Below, in pieces: positions 9,501-20,772 of a stretch of 64,000 bases of DNA. The position numbers and the translations under genes are program-made. The notes beneath the pieces are model-generated. The model saw only the letters and a list, made by a program, of their open reading frames with translations. It ran no database searches and was not told where the DNA came from. Within the stretch, counting starts at the first letter, position 1. Every line of letters starts with the position of its first letter. The DNA comes from a bacterium (lineage in GTDB: Bacteria > CG2-30-53-67 > CG2-30-70-394), in NCBI GenBank assembly GCA_024278555.1, contig JAJRSX010000183.1, positions 1-64,000 of the forward strand, in the 5' to 3' direction.

Positions 9501-9837
9501 CCAGCGGTGGGACGGCAACTACTGGAGCGACTACCTCGGCTGGGACATCGACCGCGACGGCCGCGGCGACGCCCCGTACCTGTCGAACACCCTGGTGGAC
9601 TCCCTCCTGTGGAGGTACCCGGCGGCGAAGCTCCTGCTCACCAGCCCCGCCTTCCAACTCCTGGCGGCGGCGGAGCGCGCCTTCCCGGTGATCGCGGTGC
9701 CCAAGGGTGAGGACCGGTCGCCGCGCATGGCGCCGATGTTTGTCGACTGGCAGGGAACCCTCGACCGTTACCCGGAGGTGGCCCACCGGTACTACGGTCA
9801 CCTCTCGAAGCTGCCCCATATTCCTGGGGGGCACTAA
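6526..9837 (+). CDS. NosR-NosD fusion protein
   Basis: One uninterrupted frame of 1103 residues, starting at TTG 6526 after GGAAGG. Residues 1-669 are NosR: signal peptide, periplasmic FMN-binding domain with the flavinylation motif SGATVT (156-161), about five membrane segments containing FCGWLCPYGAL and FCRFLCPLGG, and a polyferredoxin tail with CGTCHICYKGC and CLHCWDCQ. Residues 670-1103 are NosD: an internal signal-like segment (MLRASILALCLVATTASA) and then right-handed beta-helix repeats. NosR feeds electrons for N2O reduction and NosD helps build CuZ; they are normally separate proteins. An internal ATG at 8533 could still yield free NosD. No stop separates the two halves, and a lost stop or a sequence error cannot be excluded. 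Confidence 0.9.
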   Translation: MYRQSIRSLFILAVLALVVLARAASAQILFGEKKYPYELGDVLPGAAEFVEQEGYWEAYGAGGKGGDPVGYVFLSDNLVEIPGYSGHTLNTLVGLDPTGKLTGVKIVSHAEPIVLIGLDEQVILDFVAQYPGHDIRDRILISNTPKSGYVTVDGISGATVTAVAENATILKAARTVAKQVGIVKASEVRSRRPAPDYRPLDWPALVANKAIGHLSLTPEQLHRSGDDSTLDLYYAILDAPAIGRNLLGERYFKIVQERVAHDGGCALFIGARGPVSFKGAGFARGGVFDRFSLEQQGDLFVFKDMDYVNHFDLPIEGGVELHEGGVFYMKNPDFDPAQPFTFHLTLPYRVGDKKEYATFLSDYELPADFVEEEVPFWVTRWHEAQMEAAGLGLFLIAAAALFTFRRRLLPYRKWFHRSIAVVAVVWVGLLMHAQPSTTQILTPVNAAVRGKFPFEIFLSEPLIFLFWIAILLSLPLWGRGFFCGWLCPYGALLELLTTVWHKVAPKRLVRRIDRWDPGRLWRWGKYATFLVILAVAFASLPAAEMLDEVEPFKTFILRLVRPSHFVAYFVVVTVGSMVVYRAFCRFLCPLGGALALVSFKPLDKLKRYEHCGTCHICYKGCEPKAISHETGRIDYRECLHCWDCQSTGEDPARCPELITAAKKGRPVRLMLRASILALCLVATTASARTWQVAPEGRPLAKTLAAAADGDTVEVAAGLYRGNFVVATRITLHGADGAILDAGGTGHVLGIQAAGVVVEGLTLRNSGTNSERSDSGIFLAQLAADVRLLHNRVEHCWFGIWIHGSPRPVLIGNRIEGMAEMRVNDRGDGIHLWDVDGAEIRDNTVVDSRDGIYMELSRNCRIVGNTIERSRYSIHTMWCDGSAYNENVARGNYVGLALMFSKGIEARGNTLYDNRTHGILLVQDTRSEIVDNRLISNTKGLFVYNSLYNKIRGNLVARNHLGMHYWGGSEDNEVNDNAFIDNEIQVKFVASRDQRWDGNYWSDYLGWDIDRDGRGDAPYLSNTLVDSLLWRYPAAKLLLTSPAFQLLAAAERAFPVIAVPKGEDRSPRMAPMFVDWQGTLDRYPEVAHRYYGHLSKLPHIPGGH

Positions 9838-9841
9838 TCCA

Positions 9842-9995
9842 AGGGAGGTAGGGATTAGGGATGTAGGAAAATAGGGGAGGACAGCCCTTCGGGCTGATAA
9901 ATATGCTGATGGAAGCCACCCACAAAACAATCATCGTCGGCCGCAGGCCGGCACCACCCCGATCTCCCTCACCCCTCACCCCTAACCCCTAAACC
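9842..9995. repeat. Intergenic hairpin element, copy 1
   Basis: The gap between nosR-nosD and nosF has a G-rich left arm (TAGGGATTAGGGATGTAGG) and a C-rich right arm (CCCTCACCCCTAACCCCT) flanking two small palindromes, AGCCCTTCGGGCT and CGGCCGCAGGCCGG. A similar plan in the opposite order occurs at 29641-29800. It looks like a mobile intergenic repeat, without coding potential. Confidence 0.5.
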
Positions 9996-10039
9996 ATGTC
10001 CATTGAGCAAATAGAGGCACCTCGTTTCGGGAGCACCCC

Positions 10040-10930
10040 ATGATCCGTCTCGAAGCGGTCTCCAAGCGGTACGGCGAGCAGGTCGCCCTGCGCGCCATCG
10101 ATCTGGAGATCCACCGGGGGGAGTGGCTCGGACTCTTCGGCCACAACGGCTCGGGCAAGTCGACCCTCCTGCGCCTGCTGCTCGGCCTCACCCGCCCGAC
10201 CACCGGGAGCCTGCTCATCGACGGCAAGGCGCCGAGCCCGGCCGGGTGGCGCCGCCTGCGCGAGCGCATCGGCTTCATGCCGGAGCGCATCGCCTTCTAC
10301 GACCACCTCACCGGCCGCGAGATCCTCGCCTATTTCGGCCGCCTGCGCGGCGTCGGCGGGGAGCGGGTGGCGGCGGTCCTGGAGCAGGTGGGGCTGGAGG
10401 CGGCGGCGGATCGGCGGTTGGCGGGCTACTCCAAGGGGATGCGCCAGCGTCTCAACCTCGGCCAGGCCCTCCTCGGCGATCCCGAGATCATCTTCGCCGA
10501 TGAGCCGGTGGAGGGGCTCGACCCCCAGGGGGTACGCGCCTTCTTCGACCTCCTCCACGCCGGGCGGGTGGAGACGGTGGTGATGTCGTCGCACCGGCTG
10601 GCCGAGTGTAGCCACCGGGTCGACCGTATCTGCGTCCTCAACCAGGGGGAGGTGCGGGCACTCGGGTCGGTGGAGGAGCTCAGTCGCGACCTCCACCCCC
10701 CGGTCCACGTCCACGTCTACCCCTCCGAGTCCGCCAACGGCTCCCTCCAGACTACCCTCACCAATCTCGGCGCCACCGACGTGTCGATGCACCAGGGGGC
10801 GTGGGTGGCGGAGGTAGCGCAGGGGTCGAAGGTCGCATTCCTCGCCGGTCTGGCGGGGTGTCAGCCGCAGATCCGCCACCTCCACATCGAGGAGCCGAGC
10901 CTCGAGGAGCTCTACTTTGAACACGAGTGA
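10040..10930 (+). CDS. nosF: ABC transporter ATPase NosF
   Basis: 296 residues. Walker A GHNGSGKST, ABC signature YSKGMRQRL (a variant of LSGGQ that is usual in NosF/CcmA-type ATPases), Walker B EIIFADEP, and H-loop SSHRL. It powers the NosDFY complex needed to assemble the CuZ centre of NosZ. Its last 14 nt overlap nosY, so the two are translationally linked. Confidence 0.93.
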   Translation: MIRLEAVSKRYGEQVALRAIDLEIHRGEWLGLFGHNGSGKSTLLRLLLGLTRPTTGSLLIDGKAPSPAGWRRLRERIGFMPERIAFYDHLTGREILAYFGRLRGVGGERVAAVLEQVGLEAAADRRLAGYSKGMRQRLNLGQALLGDPEIIFADEPVEGLDPQGVRAFFDLLHAGRVETVVMSSHRLAECSHRVDRICVLNQGEVRALGSVEELSRDLHPPVHVHVYPSESANGSLQTTLTNLGATDVSMHQGAWVAEVAQGSKVAFLAGLAGCQPQIRHLHIEEPSLEELYFEHE

Positions 10931-11753
10931 CCAGGTCCTGGCCATCGCCCGCAAGGAGCTCACCGACCGCCTCCGCAACCGGTGGGTGTGGACGGTCTCC
11001 GCCCTCCTCTTCCTCTGTACCGTGGTGATCGCCCTCTTCGGCGCCGCACCGGTGGGGGTGGTGGGCAACAAGGGGGCGGGTGCGGCCATGGCGAGCCTGA
11101 TGAACCTGGTGGCCTACCTGGTGCCGCTCATCGCCCTCATCCTCGGCTGCGGGGCGATCATCGACGAGAAGCAGCGCGGCACCCTCGACCTCATCCTCGT
11201 CTACCCCCTGTCGCCGCGGGCCTACTTCGCCGGCACCTTCCTCGGCTTCACCCTCGCCCTGGCCATCGCGGTGGTGGTGGGCTTCGCCCTCTCCGGCCTG
11301 CTGCTCGTCTTCTGGGTGGGGGTCCCCGCTGTCGAGTACCTCACCCTCACCGCGCTGGCCCTGCTCCTCGGGACGGCCTTCCTCGCCCTGTCGTTTTTCG
11401 TCTCCCTCCTGTCGCGCGAGCGCGGCCGGGCGATCGCCTCGTCCGTCTTCCTGTGGATCTTCGCGATCTTTGTCTTCGACCTGATCCTCGTGGGGATCCT
11501 GGTCCTCTCCGGCGGCAAGGTGCCCGCCTCCCTCTTCGGGGCGCTGCTCCTCGCCAACCCGGCCGACTGCTTCCGGATCCTCTGCTTCCAGTGGATCGGC
11601 AGCGCCGCCACCCCCCTCGGGCTGGCCTCGGTTGCCCCGGCGGGGCTGCCGGCGCCGCTCCTCCTGGTGATCCTCGCCTTCTGGGTAGTGGTCCCGGTGG
11701 TGGCGAGCTACTGGCTCTTTCAACGTCGCGTCGACCGTGACGCGCTGGTGTGA
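10917..11753 (+). CDS. nosY: ABC-2 type permease NosY
   Basis: 278 residues with about six hydrophobic segments typical of NosY (for example LMNLVAYLVPLIALILGCGAI, and LDLILVYPLSPRAYFAGTFLG in the conserved cytoplasmic loop). It starts at TTG 10917 inside the end of nosF, with GAGGAG 8 nt upstream. It is the membrane partner of NosF and NosD in CuZ maturation. Confidence 0.92.
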   Translation: MNTSDQVLAIARKELTDRLRNRWVWTVSALLFLCTVVIALFGAAPVGVVGNKGAGAAMASLMNLVAYLVPLIALILGCGAIIDEKQRGTLDLILVYPLSPRAYFAGTFLGFTLALAIAVVVGFALSGLLLVFWVGVPAVEYLTLTALALLLGTAFLALSFFVSLLSRERGRAIASSVFLWIFAIFVFDLILVGILVLSGGKVPASLFGALLLANPADCFRILCFQWIGSAATPLGLASVAPAGLPAPLLLVILAFWVVVPVVASYWLFQRRVDRDALV

Positions 11754-11781
11754 TTTGTGGTTCCTCTTTAAGGAGAAGTCG

Positions 11782-12420
11782 ATGTTCACAGACGCGTGGG
11801 TGGTGGCGACGGCGCTGTTGTTGGTGGCGGTGGGTGGGGCGGAGGCCGGCGAGCTCCACGGCCGGATCGCCACCCCGAGCTGGGGTACGGCGGTGGTGTG
11901 GGTGGAGGGGGTCAAGGGCGACGTACCGCACCAGGAGACCCCCCTCACCCACGTCCGCGGCGGCAAGTTCCGTCCGCACGTGGCGATCGGCTTCGTGGGC
12001 AACGACTTCGTCTTCCGCAACAAAGACAACCGGATGCACAACATCCACCTCAACCTCCGCCTCGCCCGCCACGAGGCGGTCTCGGGTCGATCGCTCCTCT
12101 ATGGGGCCACCCTCTACAACATCGCCCTGCCGGCGGGGAGCAAGTCGGTGCGGCGGCCGATCAAGGAGAGCTTTCGCTACCGTGACGAGACCGGCTTCAT
12201 CGAGGTGACCTGCGACCCGCACCCGCGCGAGCGGGCCTTCATCCTCGTCTTCGCCCACCCCTTCGCGGCGGTGACCGCGGAGGACGGCACCTTCTCCATC
12301 CCTGGCGTCCCCGCGGGGCGCCACCCGGTGCGCTACTGGCAGGGAGGGAAGGTGGCCGACGGGGGGGTGGTGGAGGTGGGCGCGTCGGGGGTGACGGAGG
12401 TGGTGGTGGGCAAGGAGTAG
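11782..12420 (+). CDS. Exported cupredoxin-like protein of the nos operon
   Basis: 212 residues with a Sec signal (VVATALLLVAVGGAEA) and an AAGGAGA site before the ATG. The core resembles the plastocyanin-like proteins often called methylamine-utilisation proteins: GKFRPHVAIGFVGNDFVFRN, then DNRMHNIH (candidate copper His) and FIEVTCDPHPRERAFI (Cys and His ligands). A C-terminal carboxypeptidase-regulatory-like strand set (DGTFSIPGVPAGRHPVRYW) follows. It lies 28 bp after nosY. A copper-delivery or electron-transfer role is inferred; the metal and partner are unknown. Confidence 0.75.
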   Translation: MFTDAWVVATALLLVAVGGAEAGELHGRIATPSWGTAVVWVEGVKGDVPHQETPLTHVRGGKFRPHVAIGFVGNDFVFRNKDNRMHNIHLNLRLARHEAVSGRSLLYGATLYNIALPAGSKSVRRPIKESFRYRDETGFIEVTCDPHPRERAFILVFAHPFAAVTAEDGTFSIPGVPAGRHPVRYWQGGKVADGGVVEVGASGVTEVVVGKE

Positions 12421-12427
12421 CTCGGTC

Positions 12428-13015
12428 GTGGGGCGGGTGAGGCGGATGGTGGCGGCGGCCGGGCTGGCTGTCGTGACCCTGATCGGGAGCGGGGCCGGGC
12501 GTGCTTCCGCGGCGCCCCTGCAGCCTTCCGCGGCGTCCCTGCCACGCTTTGCGCTGCCCAACTGGGACGGCCGGGTGGTGACCAACGACGCCCTCCTCGG
12601 GCAGCGCGCCATCCTCGTCTTCACCTACGCCAAGTGCGTGGTCGGCTGCCCCACGGTCACCTTTCGTCTCAAGGGGCTCGACGACGAGCTCGGCCACCCG
12701 TCGGACCTCCGCTTCGTGCTGATCTCGGTCAACCCCGCCATCGACACCGCGGAGGAGGTCCTGCGTCACTTCCACACCTGCGACATCGACCCGCAGCGCG
12801 ATCCCCGCTGGCTTTTTCTCGGCGGGAGCGAGCAGCAGGTCGCACCGGTCCTGGCGGAGTACGGCATCGTGGTGAAGCATACGGCCACCCCTCTGGGGGA
12901 CCTCATCAAGCACACCATCAAGGTGGTGGTGGTCGGCCCCGACGGGCGGCCGACAGCCACCTTTTCCACCTACCAGTGGGATTCAGAGGAGATGCGCCAT
13001 GCCCTTGGCCTGTGA
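12428..13015 (+). CDS. SCO1/SenC-family copper chaperone
   Basis: 195 residues, GTG start 12 nt after GGAG, with an N-terminal hydrophobic export signal. It has a thioredoxin-like fold with the SCO copper site: CVVGCP (CxxxCP) and the distal His in DLIKHTIKVVVVGPDG. SCO proteins deliver copper to CuA sites; next to nosZ the natural client is the NosZ CuA centre rather than cytochrome oxidase. That target is inferred from context. It overlaps the next gene by 17 nt. Confidence 0.9.
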   Translation: MGRVRRMVAAAGLAVVTLIGSGAGRASAAPLQPSAASLPRFALPNWDGRVVTNDALLGQRAILVFTYAKCVVGCPTVTFRLKGLDDELGHPSDLRFVLISVNPAIDTAEEVLRHFHTCDIDPQRDPRWLFLGGSEQQVAPVLAEYGIVVKHTATPLGDLIKHTIKVVVVGPDGRPTATFSTYQWDSEEMRHALGL

Positions 13016-14069
13016 CCGCGACGCGGACGGAACCCTCGACCGGCGGGCCTTCCTGCGCCTGGCCGGATACGGCAGCCTCACCCTCCTCGGTGGTCCGCTC
13101 CTGCCGCGCCGCGCCGCCGCGGCGGTGGACCCGGCGGCGGTCACCCGGATGGAGATCGAGGTGAGCTACCGCACCGAGGTGCGGAGCCTGCCCAGCGACG
13201 CGGAGCGGCTTCACCTCTGGATGCCCCTGCCGCCGGCGACGCCGAGCCAGGAGGTCCACGACCTCACCGTGCAGGCGTCGCTCCCCCACGAGGTGCGCAG
13301 CGAGCCGCTGTTTGGCAACCGGATGGTCTACGTCGCCAGCGGTCGCACGCCGAGCCGCTTCACGGTCGAGGCGCGCTATCGGATCGTGCGCCACCGGGCT
13401 ACGGTGGAGTCGGCGGCGCTGTCACCAGCGGCGACGAAGCGTTACCTCCGCCTGCCGGGGAGGATGCGGGTCACCCCCGAGATCGACGCCTTCGCCCGCA
13501 AGGCGATCGGGGGGGCGAACGAGCCGACGCAGGTCGCCCGACGGGTCTATGACGCCCTCATCGACTACCTCACCTACGACAAGCAGATCGCCGGCTGCGG
13601 CACCGGCGACACTGCCTGGATCATGAAGAGCCGGCGCGGCAAGTGCAGCGACTACCACGCCCTCTACACCGCCATCCTCCGTTCGCGAGGGATCCCGGTG
13701 CGCTGGGAGCAGGGCTTCCCCCTCCCGTACCCCACCGCCGGAGTCCGGGCACACGGCAAGCTGGCGGGTGATTGCACCGGCGCCCACTGCTGGGTGAGCT
13801 TCCATGATCCGGCGCGCGGCTGGGTGCCGGTGGACTGCTCCGAGGCGGACAAGCACCCCGAGCTGCACGACTTCTTCTTCGGCCACCTCACCCCGAACCG
13901 CTTCCAGATCTCCGAGGGGCGCTCCATCACCCTCAGCCCCGCCCAGGGGGGAGAGCCGCTGCCCGACTTCGCCTTCGCCTACGTCGAGGCGGACTCCATT
14001 CCGCTGATCTACCCGGCGAACTACGAGAACCTCGTCCGCTTCCGGGTTACCCGGATGGAGACCGCATGA
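12999..14069 (+). CDS. Tat-exported transglutaminase-like protein
   Basis: 356 residues. The N-terminus carries a twin-arginine signal (DRRAFLRLAGYG ... LLPRRAAAA). The C-terminal half is a transglutaminase-core domain with the catalytic triad visible: Cys in RRGKCSDYHALYTAILRSRGIPVR, His in GAHCWVSF and Asp in WVPVDCSEADK. Bacterial proteins of this family are mostly proteases or of unknown activity. It is embedded in the nos operon with overlaps on both sides, so a role in NosZ maturation or quality control is possible but unproven. Confidence 0.85.
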   Translation: MPLACDRDADGTLDRRAFLRLAGYGSLTLLGGPLLPRRAAAAVDPAAVTRMEIEVSYRTEVRSLPSDAERLHLWMPLPPATPSQEVHDLTVQASLPHEVRSEPLFGNRMVYVASGRTPSRFTVEARYRIVRHRATVESAALSPAATKRYLRLPGRMRVTPEIDAFARKAIGGANEPTQVARRVYDALIDYLTYDKQIAGCGTGDTAWIMKSRRGKCSDYHALYTAILRSRGIPVRWEQGFPLPYPTAGVRAHGKLAGDCTGAHCWVSFHDPARGWVPVDCSEADKHPELHDFFFGHLTPNRFQISEGRSITLSPAQGGEPLPDFAFAYVEADSIPLIYPANYENLVRFRVTRMETA

Positions 14070-14575
14070 CCTCCCGTTGTGCCAGGACCCTCGCCCCGAT
14101 CCTCGCCGGCCTCCTCCTTCTCGGGGGAGTGGCCGAGGCGAAGGTCGCCAGGGTCGGTGAGCCGCCGCCCCTCTTCGCCCTGAAGGACGAGCAGGGGAGG
14201 ATGCACCGCCTCCAGGACCTCCTCGGCAAGCCGATCATCCTCTACTTCACCCAGAACATGTGCCACTACTGCACCCAGGTGATCGGCTTCCTGAAGCGGG
14301 CCAACGCCGCCTATGGGGACCGGGGGCTTACCATCCTCACCCTCAACGTCTGGGCGGACAGCCCCAAGTACATCCGCCGCTACCGGGAGCAGTTTGGCCT
14401 GCCGTTCACCATGCTCCGCGGCAAGGACCGGGACCTCCTGCGGGGCTACGAGGTGAACTACGTCCCGATCATCGTCTTCATCGGCCGCGACGGCCGGATC
14501 CACCGCATCTTCGACCACTACATCCTCCCGGCCGACTTCGAGGCGAGCGTCCGGGAGATCGTGGAGGGGAAATGA
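14066..14575 (+). CDS. TlpA/redoxin-type thiol protein
   Basis: 169 residues with a signal peptide (TLAPILAGLLLLGGVAEA) and a thioredoxin-like domain of the AhpC/TSA-TlpA class. The active site is MCHYC (CxxC) in IILYFTQNMCHYCTQVIGFL, and the cis-Pro region is NYVPIIVFIGRDGRI. It starts 4 nt inside the previous gene and ends in an ATGA overlap with the next. It is probably a periplasmic disulfide reductant keeping copper-site cysteines (SCO, CuA) reduced, as TlpA does for oxidases; this is inference. Confidence 0.87.
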   Translation: MTSRCARTLAPILAGLLLLGGVAEAKVARVGEPPPLFALKDEQGRMHRLQDLLGKPIILYFTQNMCHYCTQVIGFLKRANAAYGDRGLTILTLNVWADSPKYIRRYREQFGLPFTMLRGKDRDLLRGYEVNYVPIIVFIGRDGRIHRIFDHYILPADFEASVREIVEGK

Positions 14576-14790
14576 CCGCCTGCCCGCTGCCCGCCCTGAG
14601 AGGTCCCCGCCTCGCCCTCGCCACCCTGCTCATGGCCCTGGCCGCCGCCGCCGGCCTCACCGCCTGTCACGGCGACACCGAGGTCCACGCCGCCTACATG
14701 TGCCCCATGGAGTGCGAGGGCGACAAACGCTACCCCGAACCGGGAACCTGCCCCGTCTGCGGCATGGACCTGGTGGAGGTGCAGCAGTAG
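14572..14790 (+). CDS. Small heavy-metal-binding lipoprotein
   Basis: 72 residues, starting in the ATGA overlap with the redoxin gene. A hydrophobic signal ends in a lipobox LTAC (Cys 32). The mature part is a compact metal-binding domain with YMCPMECEGDKRYPEPGTCPVCGMDLV, the heavy-metal-binding domain found at the ends of copper efflux proteins. It is the last gene of the nos operon and may take the place of the lipoprotein copper chaperone NosL, which I do not find. That replacement idea is inference. Confidence 0.82.
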   Translation: MTACPLPALRGPRLALATLLMALAAAAGLTACHGDTEVHAAYMCPMECEGDKRYPEPGTCPVCGMDLVEVQQ

Positions 14791-14910
14791 GCCGACGGGG
14801 GGGGCGCAGGAGGCATGCGTCACAGTGGCGAGGGAGGTCGTGGGCTGGAATGCGGGGCTCGCGCGAAGGCGCGAAGGGCGGTGGGGCCGATGGGTGGGGT
14901 GCCTCCGCTC

Positions 14911-15077
14911 TAGGAGTCTGTCGGACTTTGGCGATCGTCGCGAGGGGAAGCGGGCCCGAGTTCGGATTGTGACCCGTTCGAGGAGCATAGTGGGCCTATG
15001 CGACGAAGAACGGGGCGCGATCCGGGCCGAGATCCGCTTTCCCGCAGTAGATCGGGCCAAAATCCGACAGACTCCTG
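14911..15077. repeat. MITE-like element, copy A
   Basis: 167 bp bounded by near-perfect inverted ends TAGGAGTCTGTCGGACTT and its complement (ATCCGACAGACTCCTG at the right). The inner sequence (GATCGTCGCGAGG..., CCCGCAGTAGATCG) recurs at 42484-42648 and 50436-50620 in the opposite orientation. There is no transposase, so this is a non-autonomous element. It sits between the nos and cas operons. Confidence 0.8.
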
Positions 15078-15247
15078 GGGCTGGGGATTGGGCTGGGGCT
15101 TGAAAGGGGGGGCCAGTTACAAGGGCGCGAAGAGGGGGAGATCCTCCCCGTGATATGGGAGGGGTGGGGGGAGTAGGGTGGGGAGATTGGAGGTGGAGGC
15201 GGGGGCTGAGGGGCAGCGGATGGGGCAGGGCGGACAGGGGTGGTGAT

Positions 15248-17661
15248 ATGGGGTGCGAGAGCTTTGATGGATTGTTCCGGCGGGCCACTGGCTTCGAGGA
15301 GCCATTCGGCTATCAACAGCGACTTGCCTGCGATTACGGGGCGGACGATTTCCCGGAGCTGGTGGATGTTCCCACCGGGTTGGGCAAGACGGCGGCAGTG
15401 GTGTTGGCGTGGCTGTGGCGGCGCCGGTTTCATCCGGATCGCGCGGTGCGCAACGCGACTCCACGGCGCTTGGTCTATTGCCTCCCGATGCGGGTGTTAG
15501 TGGAGCAGACCCACGACAACGTTGTCGCGTGGCTGGACCGTCTCGGCCTTCACGGCGAAGCGGGAGAGGGCAAGGTCTCCGTTCATCTCCTCATGGGCGG
15601 CGAGGACGACCTCCGTTCGTGGGCGGACTACCCCGAGGAGGAGATGGTCCTCATCGGTACCCAGGACATGTTGCTCTCTCGGGCACTGATGCGCGGCTAC
15701 GGTATGAGCCGCTACCAATGGCCAGTCCACTTTGCCCTCCTGCACAACGATGCCCTGTGGGTTCTGGATGAGGTGCAGCTCATGGGGCCGGGGCTGGCCA
15801 CCGCCTGCCAGCTTGAAGGGTTGCGGCGACGTCATGCGACAGCGCGGCCGGCGGCGACTCTGTGGGTTTCCGCTACCTTGCACCGTGACTGGCTCAGCAC
15901 GGTCGATCTGCGGCCTCATCTGGACGGCTTCTCCATCCACCGAGTGAGCGGCGAGGAGATTGGTCACGACGCCATCCGAGAACGGTGTGAGGCGACAAAG
16001 ACGATCGCGGCGGCATCTGTGAGTGCCCCAGCGCAGGCGGCTACACAGGCGGGTACACGCGCCTACGTTCAGGCCCTCGTCGAAGAAGTTGCCGCTCGAC
16101 ACAAGCCTGGCTCCACCACCCTGGTTGTGGTCAACACCGTGGGCCGAGCGCAGGCGGTGTACACCGCCCTCGGCAAGGCAGGTGTTACGGCGGACCGGTT
16201 GCTGGTCCACGGCCGATTTCGTCCGTCAGAGAGGCGGCGTGCAAACGAAGCTCTGCGTGAGGAGCCGGGCCACGACGGTCGCATCATCGTTGCCACCCAG
16301 GCAGTGGAAGCGGGGGTCGACCTCACCAGCCGCACCCTCTTCACCGAGCTTGCGCCGTGGTCTTCCCTGGTTCAGCGGTTCGGTCGCTGCAATCGGTACG
16401 GAGAAGAGGCGGAGGCACACATCTATTGGATCGATCTCGATGAGACCAAGCTCGCCCCGCCGTATGAGGCCGAAGAGCTGGCGCGGGCGCGCGCGGTGGT
16501 GGAACAGCTTTCCAGTGCTAGCCCAGTGGACCTGCCCCCGGTCTCCGGCGACCGGCCCCTCTACCCGGTCCTGCGCGACAAGGACCTCCTCGACCTCTTC
16601 AATACCGACTCCGACCTGTCGGGCTTCGATGTCGATGTCTCCCCCTACATCCGCGACGCCCAGACCACCGACCTGCGTGTCTTCTGGCGCGACCTTTCCG
16701 CCGGCGTGGACGGCCAGCCGCGGCCGGAACGCGACGAGCTCTGCACCTGCCCGGTGGGGGAGGTGGCGGCATACCTCAAACGGATCGCCAAGGATGGCGG
16801 CCGTGTCTACCTCTGGGATGGGCTCGGCGAGCGGTGGGCTCCCCTGTCCGGGCGGCCCCGCCCCGGCGTGGTCCTGATGCTCGATGCCGCCCGTGGCGGT
16901 TACGACGAGGGGCTCGGTTTCGCCAGTGGAGCGAAGAGGCCGGTGGCTCCCGTGGTGTCGCCCGACGTTTCGGTTCCGGAGACTTACGGTGGAGACACAC
17001 GTAGCCACCTCACTGAACCGATCCCTCTCACGGATCACATCGGCCACGTAGCAGCGGTGACAGCCCAACTTGGTCGGGTGGTCGGGGCCGATGGAGACAC
17101 TGAAGCCGTGTGCCGGGCCGCTGCCTGGCACGACGTGGGCAAGGCCCACGAGGTGTTTCAGCAGACCCTGACCCGTTGCCCACGGATGACCGACCGCCCC
17201 GGCGGTCCGTGGGCCAAATCACCCTGTGGTGGTCGCCACGCCCGCCCCTACTTCCGCCACGAGCTCGCCTCGGCCCTTGCCTGGCTCGCCCACCATGGTG
17301 ACGAACCAGAGGCCGACCTGGTCGCGTACCTCATCGCCGCCCACCACGGGCGGGTGCGCATGGGGATTCGTGCCCTGCCCGGCGAGAAAGAGCCGCCTGG
17401 GCCCGGTCGCCGTTTTGCCCGCGGCATCTGGGAAGGTGACGACCTGCCGGCGCTCGTGCTCAACGACGGCGAGAGACTGCCGGCCATCCGGCTTGACCTC
17501 CACCTGATGGAGCTAGGCACCGGGCCTCAGGGCCATTCATGGACAGCTCGCACCCAGGGACTGCTGGCGCGCTTCGGTCCCTTCCATCTCGCCTGGCTAG
17601 AGAGCCTGGTGCGCGTCGCCGACTGGCGCGCCTCGCGCGTCGAGCAGGAGGAGGAGCTGTC

Positions 17662-17665
<4 letters not shown>
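15248..17665 (+). CDS. cas3: Type I-G Cas3 helicase-nuclease (helicase then HD)
   Basis: 805 residues. The SF2 helicase domain comes first: Walker A VPTGLGKTAA (about residues 41-50), DEVQ box (VLDEVQLMG), SATL-type motif WVSATLHRD, ATQAVEAGVDL and QRFGRCNR. The HD nuclease domain is at the C-terminus (AAAWHDVGKAHEVFQ, near residue 628, and LIAAHHGRVR). This inverted order, compared with ordinary HD-helicase Cas3, is the mark of type I-G (formerly I-U, GSU0051-like). It degrades the target DNA strand after Cascade binding. Upstream in-frame codons are Gly/Trp/Arg-rich with no ribosome site, so ATG 15248 was chosen. Confidence 0.94.
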
Positions 17666-20771
<3,106 letters not shown>

Positions 20772-20772
20772 G

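Noticed and set aside
6319-9930. 1203-codon minus-strand frame opposite the nos genes
   Set aside because: Antisense shadow of nosR-nosD caused by high GC third positions; Val/Gly/Arg-rich with no family motifs.
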